Of a stretch of 64,000 nt of DNA, positions 34,492 through 42,188 are shown piece after piece; positions within the stretch are counted from its first letter, which is position 1; each line of letters starts with the position of its first letter. This DNA is from an uncultured Oscillospiraceae bacterium (GTDB taxonomy: Bacteria; Bacillota; Clostridia; Oscillospirales; Ruminococcaceae). The notes below the pieces were generated by a model. It did no database searches and was not told the DNA's origin. It was given only the letters and a program-made list of their open reading frames with translations. Where the stretch lies: contig CAJJZS010000001.1 of assembly GCA_905197685.1 (NCBI GenBank), positions 124,001 through 188,000 of the forward strand. The letters are read 5' to 3'. The position numbers were made by a program, and so were the translations under genes.

Positions 34492-35256
34492 TCAGGAAGC
34501 AACGGTGAGGTAGGGTGCATATACATAACCGGTTGCATTTTGAAAGCGAACGGCGTACCAGTCCCCGCTTTGCGAATAGACGGTAAGTTCGGAACCGTTG
34601 GGGGCGACGGCAACAATGGTGGAGTCGGTGGTGGGCATACTGCGGATGTTTAGGTTTGCCCCACCGGTGTTCACTGTTCCGGTTCGGATTGGCTGCGGCA
34701 TTGCAAAGGGGATTCCGAAATAAACAGTCAGTGCGCGGACGATTGCCTGGGCAATCGGGTCGATGTTTTCCTGAATCCACTGTGCGTCCTGGAGATTATC
34801 GTGGTAGGCAATCTCAATTAAAACAGCGGGAGAATTGGTTTGCAGAACCTCCGCCAATCGGGTTGTAGGTCTTGCGTTGACCCGCTGAGGAATCGGATAG
34901 ATTTTTTGCAGTTCCTCGGCGGCAATTTTGGCAAACCGCCGGCTGAGAAGCGCATTTTGAGAGTCGCCGGGGCGGTAGTACACATCGCTTCCGCGCAGCA
35001 GTCCCGACATATCTTCGGGGGAAGCGTTGGAATGGAGCGCAACGTGCATTCCGTAATGCGCTAAGTTGGATTGCGCAATCGAATTGACAACCGTTTGTTC
35101 CGGGTCATTGCGGATAAATTCGATGCCGCTGGACAACAGATACGGCTCCATCGCATCGGCAATTTTGTTCATCCAATATTCCTCGTCGCCGCGGTTGGCG
35201 TAGAGGTTAAATTCCTGGGTGGATGGGCTTAGATAAATTTTCGGCAAGGTAAACAC
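34492..35256 (-). CDS. N-acetylmuramoyl-L-alanine amidase with C-terminal SH3 domain
   Basis: 254 residues: an amidase_3 domain (about 5-175) with zinc ligands expected near Glu/Asn in the N-terminus, His in MHVALHSNAS and the catalytic Glu in VLIEIAYHDN, then an SH3b domain (about 190-254) with NLNIRSMPTTDSTIV and GDWYAVRFQNATGYVYAPYL. It cleaves the stem peptide from peptidoglycan. No signal peptide is visible, so export, if any, is nonclassical or follows cell lysis (spore-type or mother cell release). Confidence 0.9.
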   Translation of the reverse strand: MFTLPKIYLSPSTQEFNLYANRGDEEYWMNKIADAMEPYLLSSGIEFIRNDPEQTVVNSIAQSNLAHYGMHVALHSNASPEDMSGLLRGSDVYYRPGDSQNALLSRRFAKIAAEELQKIYPIPQRVNARPTTRLAEVLQTNSPAVLIEIAYHDNLQDAQWIQENIDPIAQAIVRALTVYFGIPFAMPQPIRTGTVNTGGANLNIRSMPTTDSTIVAVAPNGSELTVYSQSGDWYAVRFQNATGYVYAPYLTVAS

Positions 35257-35333
35257 CCTTTCGTTTCTTTTTCCTTTCAGTATATGAGGAAAAAAGGAAA
35301 AAAGTTCTCAAAAAAGCGGGGAGGCAATCCGAA

Positions 35334-35558
35334 ATGGAAAGAATGATACAAAAAATTTTGCGTGTGACCGCAGTTCTGATTTGGATTGTGGGCGCGATAA
35401 TCGGTTATGATGCGGCGGGAACTACGGTGATAATCGGGACGCAGGTTCAGCAGTCGTTTAATATCTGGGACGCCCTGATTGTGTGGCTTGCGGTGTTTGC
35501 AGCGGGAATGTTGATTTGGGGTGTTGCAAAAATTTTGGATTTGCTTGAGGAAAGATAA
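35334..35558 (+). CDS. Small two-helix membrane protein
   Basis: 74 residues with two membrane helices (about 9-26 and 46-66) joined by a short polar loop. Function unknown. It is followed by two small-protein genes after a 21-nt gap and probably forms an operon with them. The start follows a weak CGGGGAGGCAATCCG. Confidence 0.65.
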   Translation: MERMIQKILRVTAVLIWIVGAIIGYDAAGTTVIIGTQVQQSFNIWDALIVWLAVFAAGMLIWGVAKILDLLEER

Positions 35559-35579
35559 AAAAAGAGAGGTAGGGACGGT

Positions 35580-36488
35580 ATGAAGATTGTTTGTCAGTCT
35601 TGCGGCAAAAAATATGACACAGAAAAAGATGAACTTTGTCCGAAATGCGGAAGCTATAACCCGTTTGACGGCAGAACGAGTACACAGAGCCGAGAGAACA
35701 AAGAGGAAAAACAAAGCAGAAATTGCGACGATGATTCTTCATGGGAAAAACGGGAGAGAATGAAAGAAGAACTCATACGCATAGCAGAGGAAGCAAAGAA
35801 GAAAAGCGAAGATTCCGACTTTCATCAAACGGAAGATTCTTTTTCTCAGCAGAATCAGCCAATGCCGGAAAAAAAGAAAAGCGGCTCCTGCCTGGGGTTC
35901 CTTTTTAGGTGGATGGTGCTGATTTGTATTGTTCTGACTGGGGTTACATGGCTTTCCCGCGGAGCGGCAGAAATAACCTATCGGGCGCTCAAGCAGGAAT
36001 TTCAAAAGATGGAGCAGGAAACGGCAGAGTTAAACAATTCTTTTTGGCTGGACGACGGCAGCGAGTTTGTTGTAAAGGGGTGCAGCCGAAATTCTCTTCC
36101 GAAAGAGGTTGTACAGCAGGCACAGCAAGGGTATGAAGTGCCTTTAGAGGGAATGGAGATGCTTGAGGTTCGTTTGGAAGTCGATTTGGGAAAACGGGCG
36201 AAGGATGTGGATTTTTATCTTCGGGGAGAGGACATGATCTATCTTCCGTGCCAAAATTGGGAGCTGAATCAGTGGCTGAGCGAACAGTCCGGCGTGGATA
36301 TGTGGGACGGATACAGTGAACAAGAAGGAGAGATTTTCGTAGCTTTCCTGATTCCGGAAACAGCTGAAAATCAGCCGGAAGAACCGCTTACCTTCTGCAT
36401 TCAGCAAAATAAAAGGCTGGAATGGCTGTATTTGGAACAGACAGAAAAGACGGTAGCGGTGAATCTGCCGGAAACGGAGGAAGCGTAG
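35580..36488 (+). CDS. Zinc-ribbon membrane protein, unknown function
   Basis: 302 residues: an N-terminal zinc ribbon (CQSCGKKYDTEKDELCPKCG), a charged disordered stretch (about 30-95), one membrane helix (about 105-125, FLFRWMVLICIVLTGVTWL) and an extracytoplasmic domain. The topology, with a cytoplasmic zinc ribbon and an outside domain, is common in firmicute envelope proteins of unknown role. Its stop abuts the ATG of the next gene. Confidence 0.75.
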   Translation: MKIVCQSCGKKYDTEKDELCPKCGSYNPFDGRTSTQSRENKEEKQSRNCDDDSSWEKRERMKEELIRIAEEAKKKSEDSDFHQTEDSFSQQNQPMPEKKKSGSCLGFLFRWMVLICIVLTGVTWLSRGAAEITYRALKQEFQKMEQETAELNNSFWLDDGSEFVVKGCSRNSLPKEVVQQAQQGYEVPLEGMEMLEVRLEVDLGKRAKDVDFYLRGEDMIYLPCQNWELNQWLSEQSGVDMWDGYSEQEGEIFVAFLIPETAENQPEEPLTFCIQQNKRLEWLYLEQTEKTVAVNLPETEEA

Positions 36489-36986
36489 ATGAAAAAACTG
36501 AAAATTTTAATGATTGCGTTTCTGGTTATCATGTCTGTGTCCATCTTTTGTTCGGAGATGGATAATCTGCGCATTGCAAACTTTCGGGATATGGAGTTTC
36601 TTTCAATGGAAGTGCTGGAAAAGATAGAACCGGACAGAGTGGGGGAATATGTTAAGGATTATCAACCTGCCCCCGGTGCGGCAGGACGCGACTATTATCT
36701 GATGAAGGTTCGTATGAAAAACAATACGGCATTGAACTCTTATTTCTATCCCGATTCTTTGTGGGTTGATTCGGAAGATACCGTACTTTGCGATGCAATG
36801 GATGCGCAGCTGACAGAGCGGGGACAGGCAGAGCAGTACGGATACAAAATTCCGGCAGGAGAACAGATGGCAGTTCGTTTTGTGCTGTCGGTAGAAAAAG
36901 GAACAAAATCAGTCTATCTGGAGGAACAGCCGGAAATTTCTGTAAATTTAACAGAATTTTTGCAGGATGAGGAAAGCAAAGAATAA
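36489..36986 (+). CDS. Exported DUF4352-like protein
   Basis: 165 residues with an N-terminal membrane anchor or signal (MKKLKILMIAFLVIMSVSIF) and a beta-sandwich-like body with YYLMKVRMKNNTALNSYFYPDSLWV, which resembles DUF4352/telomeric-repeat-like immunoprotein domains. It starts directly after the preceding stop (no gap). Function unknown. A strong bidirectional terminator follows. Confidence 0.65.
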   Translation: MKKLKILMIAFLVIMSVSIFCSEMDNLRIANFRDMEFLSMEVLEKIEPDRVGEYVKDYQPAPGAAGRDYYLMKVRMKNNTALNSYFYPDSLWVDSEDTVLCDAMDAQLTERGQAEQYGYKIPAGEQMAVRFVLSVEKGTKSVYLEEQPEISVNLTEFLQDEESKE

Positions 36987-36989
36987 AAA

Positions 36990-37038
36990 AACAGGGTTCT
37001 GTATCGAAAAGATACAGAACCCTGTTTGCGTTTTTAAG
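36990..37038. terminator. Bidirectional terminator
   Basis: AACAGGGTTCTGTATC and GATACAGAACCCTGTT pair around GAAAA, with A-run upstream and T-run downstream; it serves both convergent units. Confidence 0.92.
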
Positions 37039-37798
37039 ACAGGCTTCTTTTTACCTTGTTGTATCCGATGACAGCGGCTCCGATGGCTCCCGCATATTGG
37101 GAGAGAGGGGAAGTGTGTACCGGAATTTTCAGATAACTTTCCAGGGTGGAGCGGAAAATCTCAAATTGAGCCAGTCCTCCGCTGAAGAAGATGTCGCCGG
37201 AAAGGTTGAGCTTCTGCGCAAAGAAGGAAGTTCTGCGGCAGATGGAATTGATAATTCCCAAAGCAATATCGCCCTTGTCCGCGCCCTTTGCAAGCAGGCT
37301 GACAATTTCGCTTTCGGCAAAAACCGTACACATACTGGTGATGTTGATCGGCTGATGCCCTTCGACAAAGCTGTCGATATTTTTGATGTCCTCTTCCAAA
37401 ATGCGCATCATAACCTCGATAAATCTGCCGGTTCCTGCTGCGCACTTATCATTCATAATAAAGTCCACAACATTTAATCCGTTATCCAGCAACACCGCTT
37501 TGCAGTCCTGTCCGCCGATGTCAACCACTGCGCGAACATTCGGATTTAAAAAAGCGGCTCCTCTGGCATGGCAGGTGATTTCGGTAATCTGCTTATCCGC
37601 CTGGTCCAGCAAAGCTCTGCCGTAGCCGGTGGATACGGTGTAAGCAACGTCTTCGGTGTATAAAATATCGTACAGGCGACCGATGCTTTCTTTGGGGTTA
37701 GCGGAGGTGGGCAGAATCTGCGTGCGCACAATTTTTTCTCCGTCAAACAAAACGCCTTTGGTTGTGGTAGAGCCGGAGTCGATTCCTAATGTAAGCAT
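37034..37798 (-). CDS. ATP-dependent activase of a double-cubane reductase (BadF/BadG/HgdC family)
   Basis: 254 residues of the ASKHA ATPase fold. LGIDSGSTTTKGVLFDG is the phosphate-1 loop, VVDIGGQDCKAV phosphate-2, and NDKCAAGTGRF carries one of the two cysteines that bind the inter-subunit 4Fe-4S cluster of the homodimer. It uses ATP to push a low-potential electron into its partner. Length and pairing resemble YjiL of E. coli. ATG 37798 lies 11 nt after AAGGAG; GTG 37810 would overlap the ribosome site. It is downstream of the reductase in an operon. Confidence 0.93.
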   Translation of the reverse strand: MLTLGIDSGSTTTKGVLFDGEKIVRTQILPTSANPKESIGRLYDILYTEDVAYTVSTGYGRALLDQADKQITEITCHARGAAFLNPNVRAVVDIGGQDCKAVLLDNGLNVVDFIMNDKCAAGTGRFIEVMMRILEEDIKNIDSFVEGHQPINITSMCTVFAESEIVSLLAKGADKGDIALGIINSICRRTSFFAQKLNLSGDIFFSGGLAQFEIFRSTLESYLKIPVHTSPLSQYAGAIGAAVIGYNKVKRSLS

Positions 37799-37813
37799 GA
37801 AAGAACGCACTCC

Positions 37814-38968
37814 TTACAGCATTTCGATGAATGCAGCCATTCTGGTGTTGAGCTGACCGATGTCTGCGGTGGAGTAGTCGGTTTCTACCGCCATGTAAGG
37901 GATTCCCTTCTTTTCATTGACAAAGCGTTTAATGCCCAGAGTTTCTACATTATAGGTATGGCAAGCTTGTAATGTTACCTCTACCACAGCGTCGATTCTG
38001 TATTCGTCAATCAGTCTGTCCAGCAGTTCCAGGCGATTCGGGTTCGGAGTCATAACCGAGCAGCCGATGCTCAGATAACGTTCTGCGATTGCTTCATAGA
38101 TATCGGGGTTGTTTTCGTCAACCTCTCTGTCGCAGGATTTTGCGCCGGAACAGTTTTCAAAGCAAACAACATGACCACCGTTATCTTCGATTGCTTTGAT
38201 GCATTTTTCCGCGCCGCCGCCGATTGGACAACCGGTAACCAGGATACGGGGAGCTTTTGGATATTTGTTTGGATTTTCTTCGTATTCTTTCTGGATTTTT
38301 TCGGTCAGAGCGTGGATTTCGCCGGACAGATTTTTCTTGTCAAATTTAAAGGTGGAACCGTACAGAATCTTAAACAGGTCCTGACCGAGCATCGGAACCG
38401 GTTCCTGTTTGCACAGGGCATAAAATTCTTTGAGCGCGCGGCGAACGCGGTTCATGATTTTAACCTGTTCGCGGATAGATTCTTCGGTGATGGTGGTTTC
38501 AAACTGGGATTCCAGTTTTTCTTTGAGTTTGATAATCTCTTTTTTCCACAGTTCCAAAGCAATCGGGCTTTGAGAGTTTGGCAGTTCCATTGTGTAAACC
38601 GGTTTAAACTCGCCCAAATATTCATACATTTTCTTTTTACCGTCGCAGGTGGTTTCGCCGACAATCAAATCGGAAAAATAAAAGTAAGGGCATTTATCGG
38701 TTTTTGCAAAGCCGTAGCTGGATTTAATCAGCGGGCAAAGGTTTCGCGGCAGATCCTTTTCCGCATCGGGAATGGTTTCATCGGAGGTGGAGCACAAACC
38801 GACAACGCAGGCGCCCATCGCCATAGCAAGCTCCTGAGGGAAATAGGTGCAGAAGGTGCCGACAAACGGGATGTTCTTCTGTTTCATTTCATAAGCTGCC
38901 ATAAAGGATTTTTTTCTCATTTCTCCAAATTCATTAAAAATTTCGGGAAGGTCTTTTTTTATTTCCAT
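37814..38968 (-). CDS. Double-cubane-cluster-containing anaerobic reductase (2-hydroxyacyl-CoA dehydratase D family)
   Basis: 384 residues. The HgdB-like fold carries many cysteines (Cys40, 54, 59, 78, 93 and 108) and a C-terminal region with TGCPIGG and CFENCSGAKSC. It is encoded as a single subunit with an adjacent activase, unlike the two-subunit acyl-CoA dehydratases, and its size matches YjiM and the DCCP proteins with an Fe8S9 double-cubane. These reduce small molecules at very low potential with ATP. The true substrate is unknown. The ATG at 38968 follows AAGAGAGAT; the longer open frame is antisense to the PTS gene. Confidence 0.88.
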   Translation of the reverse strand: MEIKKDLPEIFNEFGEMRKKSFMAAYEMKQKNIPFVGTFCTYFPQELAMAMGACVVGLCSTSDETIPDAEKDLPRNLCPLIKSSYGFAKTDKCPYFYFSDLIVGETTCDGKKKMYEYLGEFKPVYTMELPNSQSPIALELWKKEIIKLKEKLESQFETTITEESIREQVKIMNRVRRALKEFYALCKQEPVPMLGQDLFKILYGSTFKFDKKNLSGEIHALTEKIQKEYEENPNKYPKAPRILVTGCPIGGGAEKCIKAIEDNGGHVVCFENCSGAKSCDREVDENNPDIYEAIAERYLSIGCSVMTPNPNRLELLDRLIDEYRIDAVVEVTLQACHTYNVETLGIKRFVNEKKGIPYMAVETDYSTADIGQLNTRMAAFIEML

Positions 38969-39192
38969 GTCGAATCTCTCTTTCTGTTTTGTGTTTGCAA
39001 AAGATAACGGCGGATTAAGCAAAAGCCGCATTTTTCTGACAAAATAAGAGTAAAAAAAATAAGAGATAAAGTCAAGCAATTTTCTATTGAAAATTTTAAT
39101 CAAAAAATAAATTACGATTGTTTTTATGAATAGGAAAGGAAATGCAGCTCTTAAAATATAAGGAAAACAGCAGGAAAATATTCTCGTTTTGC

Positions 39193-39221
39193 TTGTCAAA
39201 TAAAGGAAGATGGTGTATGAT
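39193..39221 (+). promoter_or_regulatory. Predicted sigma-A promoter of the PTS IIA gene
   Basis: TTGTCA (39193-39198), 17 nt, TATGAT (39216-39221). The rest of the 38969-39274 gap is A/T-rich with no gene seen. Confidence 0.8.
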
Positions 39222-39274
39222 AAAAACAGTACACCCTGAAAACCGACAAGATTTTTGCGAAAGGGAGAATTGCG

Positions 39275-39724
39275 ATGCTGACACAATATCTGGAAAAAGA
39301 GGGAATTCGGTGCGGCTGTGAGGTTCATGACTGGAAGGAAGCAATCCGCGCGGCGGCAGCCCCTTTGATGGAAAGCGGGAAAATTGAAGCGGGGTATGTG
39401 GAACGGGCGATTGAAAAGGTAGAGGAACTGGGTCCTTATATTGTCCTGACGCAGGGAGTGGCGGTGGCTCATGCCAGACCCAAACAGGATGTAAAGCAGG
39501 GCGGAATCAGTTTGATTACCTTAAAAAATCCGGTTGCTTTCGGCAACAAAGCCTATGATCCGGTATCGTTGGTTTTTATGCTGGCAGCGACAACCGACGA
39601 CGGACACATCGGTGCGATGATGAGCGTTGCGCAGGCGCTGTGTGAGCAGGATATGAAAGAAAAATTGATTGCGGCAAAAACACCGGATGAAATTTATCAG
39701 CTGATTTTGCAGCAGGGAGAATAA
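39275..39724 (+). CDS. PTS IIA component, mannitol/ascorbate type (orphan)
   Basis: 149 residues. The phosphoryl-accepting histidine is His66 in GVAVAHARP, the signature of the fructose/mannitol/ascorbate IIA superfamily; the fold features PVSLVFMLAATTDDGHIGAM agree. No IIB or IIC gene is adjacent and a terminator follows, so this is an orphan IIA, perhaps partnered in trans or regulatory. GAAAGGGAGAATTGCG precedes the ATG. Confidence 0.9.
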   Translation: MLTQYLEKEGIRCGCEVHDWKEAIRAAAAPLMESGKIEAGYVERAIEKVEELGPYIVLTQGVAVAHARPKQDVKQGGISLITLKNPVAFGNKAYDPVSLVFMLAATTDDGHIGAMMSVAQALCEQDMKEKLIAAKTPDEIYQLILQQGE

Positions 39725-39735
39725 AAAAATAAAGT

Positions 39736-39785
39736 GAAGCGGCAGAGGGAAACCTGAAGTGACCCCAAACTGCCGCTTTTTTTGC
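39736..39785 (+). terminator. Terminator after the PTS IIA gene
   Basis: AAGCGGCAG and CTGCCGCTT form a 9-bp stem, followed by a run of T residues. The rest of the 39725-40062 gap holds the mraZ promoter and operator. Confidence 0.85.
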
Positions 39786-39943
39786 GGCTTTACGCAGAGT
39801 AATAATCAGAAAATCCGCGGGAAGAACCGGATTGCATGAAAAAGCGGGGGATAATGCAGGAAAAAGTTGGAAAAACGATAAAAAATGCGGAGTTTTAGCG
39901 GTTTGTGTCGCAAAATTATTTGCCTGAAAAGGGGTAAAAATAC

Positions 39944-39972
39944 TTGCAATTTTTTGTAAACAAAGTTATAAT
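39944..39972 (+). promoter_or_regulatory. Predicted sigma-A promoter of the dcw cluster
   Basis: TTGCAA (39944-39949), 17 nt, TATAAT (39967-39972). It ends 9 nt before the first MraZ box. Confidence 0.88.
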
Positions 39973-39980
39973 AATTACAA

Positions 39981-40008
39981 AGTGGAGAGAAGTGGGGGAA
40001 AGTGGAGT
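39981..40008 (+). promoter_or_regulatory. MraZ operator: three direct GTGG boxes
   Basis: GTGGAG (39982), GTGGGG (39992) and GTGGAG (40002) repeat at exactly 10-bp intervals directly downstream of the -10, as in other MraZ operators. MraZ binding there should block the start region of its own operon (autoregulation). Confidence 0.9.
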
Positions 40009-40062
40009 TCTCAAAAGAGCTTCTCTTTTTACAATCGAGCGGTGTTTGGGGTGATGGCAGCG

Positions 40063-40485
40063 ATGCTGATCGGAGAATATCGGCACAGCCTGGACAGCAA
40101 GGGAAGGGTTAACTTTCCGGCGAAGCTGCGCGAAGATTTGGGCGAGCTGTTTATCCTTTCCAAAGGTTTGGGAGATCGGTGTTTGTTTGTCTATTCCCGG
40201 GAGGAATGGGACAAGCTAACCGAAAAGCTCAACGGTTTGCCGCTTTCCAAAGCAAGAACCTTGCAGCGCTTTTTGTTTTCCGGTGCAACGCAGGCTCAGC
40301 CCGACAAGCAGGGCAGGGTACTGATTCCGCAAAATCTCAGGGAGTATGCCGGACTGCAAAAGGAACTGGTGATTGTCGGCGCTTCCAATCGGGCGGAAAT
40401 CTGGGACGAACAGATGTGGGAACAGATGTGCGGGGAGGTAACTGCCGACATGATTGCGCAGACGATGGACGAGCTTGATTTTTAA
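40063..40485 (+). CDS. mraZ: Transcriptional repressor and division regulator MraZ
   Basis: 140 residues with two AbrB-like DNA-binding repeats: LDSKGRVNFPAKLR and PDKQGRVLIPQNLR. It binds GTGG repeats and controls the dcw operon; those boxes lie at 39981-40008. I chose ATG 40063 (MLIGEYRH), the family's usual N-terminus, spaced from GGGGTG; upstream ATGs would place the start inside the operator. Confidence 0.95.
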   Translation: MLIGEYRHSLDSKGRVNFPAKLREDLGELFILSKGLGDRCLFVYSREEWDKLTEKLNGLPLSKARTLQRFLFSGATQAQPDKQGRVLIPQNLREYAGLQKELVIVGASNRAEIWDEQMWEQMCGEVTADMIAQTMDELDF

Positions 40486-40561
40486 TTTTTTGACAGATTC
40501 AATTTTCGATAGATTATTTCCTGTATTTTTGGTACAGTAAAGAGAAACGGGAGGAAACAAG

Positions 40562-41497
40562 ATGGATTTTCAGCATATATCGGTGCTGCTCAACGAAACC
40601 GTAGAGGGATTGAACATCAAACCGAACGGAATCTATGTGGACGGAACGGCAGGAGGCGCCGGACACTCCACCGAGATTGCCAAACAGCTTGATTTTGAGC
40701 AGGGCGGTCGGCTGATTTCCATTGACAAAGATCCCGATGCCGTTCAAACGGCGACGCAGCGTTTGGCGCCGTATCCTGCGGCGAGGGTGGTACAAGGCGA
40801 TTTTAAGGATATTCCGGCAATTCTGGAGCGTTTGGGGATTGATAAGGTGGACGGAATCATGTTGGATTTGGGTGTTTCTTCCCACCAGCTGGATACCGGC
40901 GAACGCGGGTTTTCCTATCATTACGATTCCAAACTGGATATGAGAATGAGCCAGAACGGTTTGAGCGCGTACGATGTGGTAAACACCTACTCCAAAGAAG
41001 ATTTGACCCGGATTCTTCGGGATTACGGGGAGGAAAAATTCGCATCCAAAATAGCTTTTACCATTGTGCAGGCAAGGGAGAAAAAACCGATTGAAACAAC
41101 CTTTGAACTGGTTGATTTGATAAAAGCGGCTCTGCCGGCAGCGGCAAAGCGGGGCAAGGGACATCCGGCAAAGCAAACCTTTCAGGCAATCCGCATCGAG
41201 GTAAACCACGAGCTGGATTATCTGAAGGAATGTATTGACGGCAGTTTTGACTGTCTGAAGCCGGGAGGAAGGTTTTGTATCATTACCTTCCATTCTTTGG
41301 AGGACAGAATTGTAAAGCAAAAGTTTGCTTCCTATACGGTCGGCTGTACCTGCCCGCCGGAATTTCCGGTTTGTGTCTGCGGCAAAAAGCCGAGGGCAAA
41401 ATTGGTTTGCAGAAAACCGATTGGACCCACTCAGGAAGAAATAGAACAAAACAATCGAAGCAGAAGCGCAAAGCTGAGGGTTTTGGAACGTCTGTAA
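40562..41497 (+). CDS. rsmH: 16S rRNA (cytosine1402-N4)-methyltransferase RsmH
   Basis: 311 residues. SAM-binding motifs include VDGTAGGAGHSTEIAK and ISIDKDPDAV, with the LDLGVSSHQLD and GERGFSYHYDSKLDMRM segments diagnostic of RsmH (MraW). The protein methylates C1402 of 16S rRNA near the P site. CGGGAGGAAACAAG precedes the ATG. It is the second gene of the cluster, in its canonical place between mraZ and ftsL. Confidence 0.97.
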   Translation: MDFQHISVLLNETVEGLNIKPNGIYVDGTAGGAGHSTEIAKQLDFEQGGRLISIDKDPDAVQTATQRLAPYPAARVVQGDFKDIPAILERLGIDKVDGIMLDLGVSSHQLDTGERGFSYHYDSKLDMRMSQNGLSAYDVVNTYSKEDLTRILRDYGEEKFASKIAFTIVQAREKKPIETTFELVDLIKAALPAAAKRGKGHPAKQTFQAIRIEVNHELDYLKECIDGSFDCLKPGGRFCIITFHSLEDRIVKQKFASYTVGCTCPPEFPVCVCGKKPRAKLVCRKPIGPTQEEIEQNNRSRSAKLRVLERL

Positions 41498-41545
41498 GGC
41501 GAGCGGAACCCGATGAAAATACAGTAAAAAGGTGGTCGGTTTCCG

Positions 41546-42046
41546 GTGGCAAGGCAAAGCAATCTGGCATATGATTTTGAACGGTTTGAAGTACAAGCTC
41601 AAAAACCAAAAGAAAAGGTAAAGATAAAGGTTGTATCTCAAAGACAGCAAAAGCGTCAAAACAGATATTTTGTGGCAAAGGTGGCAGCCTGCGTTACCGT
41701 TTTTTTTGTGGGAGTGTTGGGAATCATCTTAAGCCAGGTGGCAATTACCGAGGTGACAATGCAGATTACCAAGTGCAACCAGCGTTTGGAACTGCTGCAA
41801 TCCGATTACCGTACCTTGACTGCGGAGCTGGAAAGCTCGATGGCGCTGAATAATATTGAATCGATTGTAACTAGAGAGATGGGAATGTCAAAGCTCAGAG
41901 AAAATCAGGTGGCTTACGTTAATTTCTCTGACGGTGACAGCGTCGATACGGTGGAAACAAAGAACACTTCCTTCTTTGAAAAGCTGAAGGAAACCTTTTC
42001 CAAACTGATGGAATATCTCAAACCGTCGGAAAATACAATGGAATAG
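41546..42046 (+). CDS. ftsL: FtsL-like cell division protein
   Basis: 166 residues, bitopic: a basic N-terminus (with QRQQKRQNRYF), one membrane helix (about 45-67), then a coiled coil (QRLELLQSDYRTLTAELESS) and the GMSKLRENQVAYV region. It bridges DivIB and the transpeptidase in the divisome. The GTG at 41546 is spaced 8 nt from AAGGTGG. Sequence conservation is low in this family; the position between rsmH and the PBP gene supports the call. Confidence 0.85.
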   Translation: MARQSNLAYDFERFEVQAQKPKEKVKIKVVSQRQQKRQNRYFVAKVAACVTVFFVGVLGIILSQVAITEVTMQITKCNQRLELLQSDYRTLTAELESSMALNNIESIVTREMGMSKLRENQVAYVNFSDGDSVDTVETKNTSFFEKLKETFSKLMEYLKPSENTME

Positions 42047-42188
42047 ACACGCTGAAGCTAAAGGGTCAAAACGAAAGCTTCGAGTTGTAACAGACAGGAG
42101 TTAAGAAGTGATAAAGCGTCTTAGCTCTTGTTTTGTTTGAGCGGGAATTTTTGTGAAACGGCGGACAGTGAAGGATGGTAACGAAAGA

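Noticed and set aside
38171..39007. A 278-codon plus-strand frame opposite the double-cubane reductase
   Set aside because: Phe-rich mirror translation of the real minus-strand gene.
38969..39472. N-terminal extension of the double-cubane reductase frame
   Set aside because: It runs antisense through the PTS IIA gene; the ATG at 38968 has a ribosome site and gives the family length.
40514..41659. A 381-codon minus-strand frame opposite rsmH
   Set aside because: RsmH is unmistakable on the plus strand; the antisense translation has no family features or ribosome site.
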